Source: Acidovorax radicis (GTDB lineage: Bacteria; Pseudomonadota; Gammaproteobacteria; Burkholderiales; Burkholderiaceae_C). Taken from it: a stretch of DNA of 64,000 nucleotides. Positions 63,331 through 64,000 of the stretch are shown one piece after another. Below the pieces are notes generated by a model. That model had not been told where the DNA came from and searched no databases. It worked only from the letters and a program-made list of their open reading frames with translations. Every line of letters begins with the position of its first letter. The stretch's first letter is position 1. The stretch lies in assembly GCF_020510705.1 (NCBI RefSeq), contig NZ_CP075184.1:124001-188000 (forward strand), read 5' to 3'. Position numbers and translations under genes: made by a program.

Positions 63331-64000
63331 TCAGCTCTTCTCTACCACCCGCAGCACCTCCGCCCCATACGCCTCCAGCTTCTTCGCCCCCATCCCGCTG
63401 ATGCCTTGCAGGTCCTCCAGCGTGTCCGGGTTGCGCTCGGCGATCGCCGCCAGCGTGGCATCGTGGAAGATCACATACGCGGGCAGGTTGTGCTCGCGTG
63501 CCACCTCGGCGCGCCAGGCCTTGAGGTTGATGAAGCGCACCTGCGCGTCGGGCCCTAGGTTGGCGGCAGCAGCGGGGGGCGCACTGCTTTTGCGGCTGCG
63601 TTTGGCGGGTGCGGACGACACCGATTCACGCAGTTGCACCGGCACCTCTCCCTTGAGTACGGCGCGCGAGCCTTCGGTGAGGCACAGCGTGTCAAAGCTG
63701 TGGCCGCTGTCCAGCATCACCTTCTGCAGGCCCAGGGCGCCGGTGGCGATCAGTTGGCGCAGCACGCCGCGCAACTGGGGCTCGGTCAGGTCCGCGCCGA
63801 TGCCGAAGGTGGAGATTTTTTCGTGCCCGAACTGCGCGACCTTCTCAGTCTTCTTTCCGCGCAGGATGTCCATGATGTGGCCCGTGCCAAAGCTGATGCC
63901 GCTGGCCTGGTTCACGCGGTAGATGGTGGACAGCAGCTTGCGCGCCGCGTCGGTCGCATCCCACACTGCGGGTGGGTTCAGGCAGTTGTCGCAGTTGCCG
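63331..64000 (-). CDS. recQ: ATP-dependent DNA helicase RecQ (C-terminal part)
   Basis: Runs off the right edge of the window; the last 223 residues are visible. CGNCDNCLNPP at the edge is the zinc-binding motif of the RecQ C-terminal domain. It is followed by the winged-helix region (ARKLLSTIYRVNQASGISFG) and a C-terminal HRDC domain (LKAWRAEVAREHNLPAYVIF, ISGMGAKKLEAYG). RecQ unwinds DNA in recombination repair. The helicase motifs lie outside the window. Confidence 0.94.
   Translation of the reverse strand, partial: GNCDNCLNPPAVWDATDAARKLLSTIYRVNQASGISFGTGHIMDILRGKKTEKVAQFGHEKISTFGIGADLTEPQLRGVLRQLIATGALGLQKVMLDSGHSFDTLCLTEGSRAVLKGEVPVQLRESVSSAPAKRSRKSSAPPAAAANLGPDAQVRFINLKAWRAEVAREHNLPAYVIFHDATLAAIAERNPDTLEDLQGISGMGAKKLEAYGAEVLRVVEKS

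Overview
The window is high-GC, densely packed bacterial DNA with the gene content, codon use and AT-rich dispersed intergenic repeats of a comamonad betaproteobacterium. An Acidovorax-like organism is the best guess, made from gene style and recollection, not from a search. No rRNA, tRNA, CRISPR array or intact insertion sequence was found.

Layout. 1-9.5 kb: the end of a cobalamin adenosyltransferase, a hotdog thioesterase, an amino-acid-type ABC binding protein, an acetyl-CoA hydrolase/CoA-transferase, a uracil permease, a zinc-ribbon protein, a methyltransferase, a UbiH-like monooxygenase and a small membrane protein. 9.8-17.4 kb: acetoacetyl-CoA synthetase, then an 1822-residue Ser/Thr kinase-ATPase-GAF-PAS-GGDEF protein. 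17.5-26.8 kb: a LysR-controlled catabolic operon (two Bug binding proteins, two CoA-transferases, two acyl-CoA dehydrogenases, enoyl-CoA hydratase, MaoC dehydratase), probably for uptake and beta-oxidation-like breakdown of an organic acid. 27.3-29.9 kb: an acetyltransferase-like protein, phosphatidylserine synthase and an EamA transporter. 30-34 kb: an AT-rich island with a secreted repeat protein. 34.4-36.3 kb: minCDE. 36.4-49.3 kb: mixed metabolic genes and regulators (FUSC transporter, MOSC protein, flavin reductase, alpha/beta hydrolase, D-amino acid dehydrogenase with an ArgP-like regulator, TetR, UspA, metallophosphoesterase, LysR). 49.6-54 kb: pckG, queC, a 48-residue membrane protein, threonine ammonia-lyase. 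54.2-62.3 kb: a low-oxygen block with norR, quinol-type norB, a hemerythrin protein and an anaerobic ribonucleotide reductase system. The window ends in an exported protein and the C-terminal part of recQ.

The most interesting point is the class III ribonucleotide reductase. Its large chain stops before the glycyl-radical region, which instead lies on a separate 62-residue ORF with its own ribosome site, in the same frame and one TGA downstream. A dispersed repeat sits between the two. The promoter carries two NrdR-box-like sequences 32 bp apart. Next door, norR/norB is separated by three GGT-N7-ACC sites and a sigma-54-type promoter, so nitric oxide detoxification and anaerobic DNA precursor synthesis sit side by side.

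Two recurring non-coding signals run across the window: an AT-rich dispersed repeat (about eight copies, two of them inside coding sequences and in frame), and the palindrome GGGTTAACCC in front of four unrelated transcription units.
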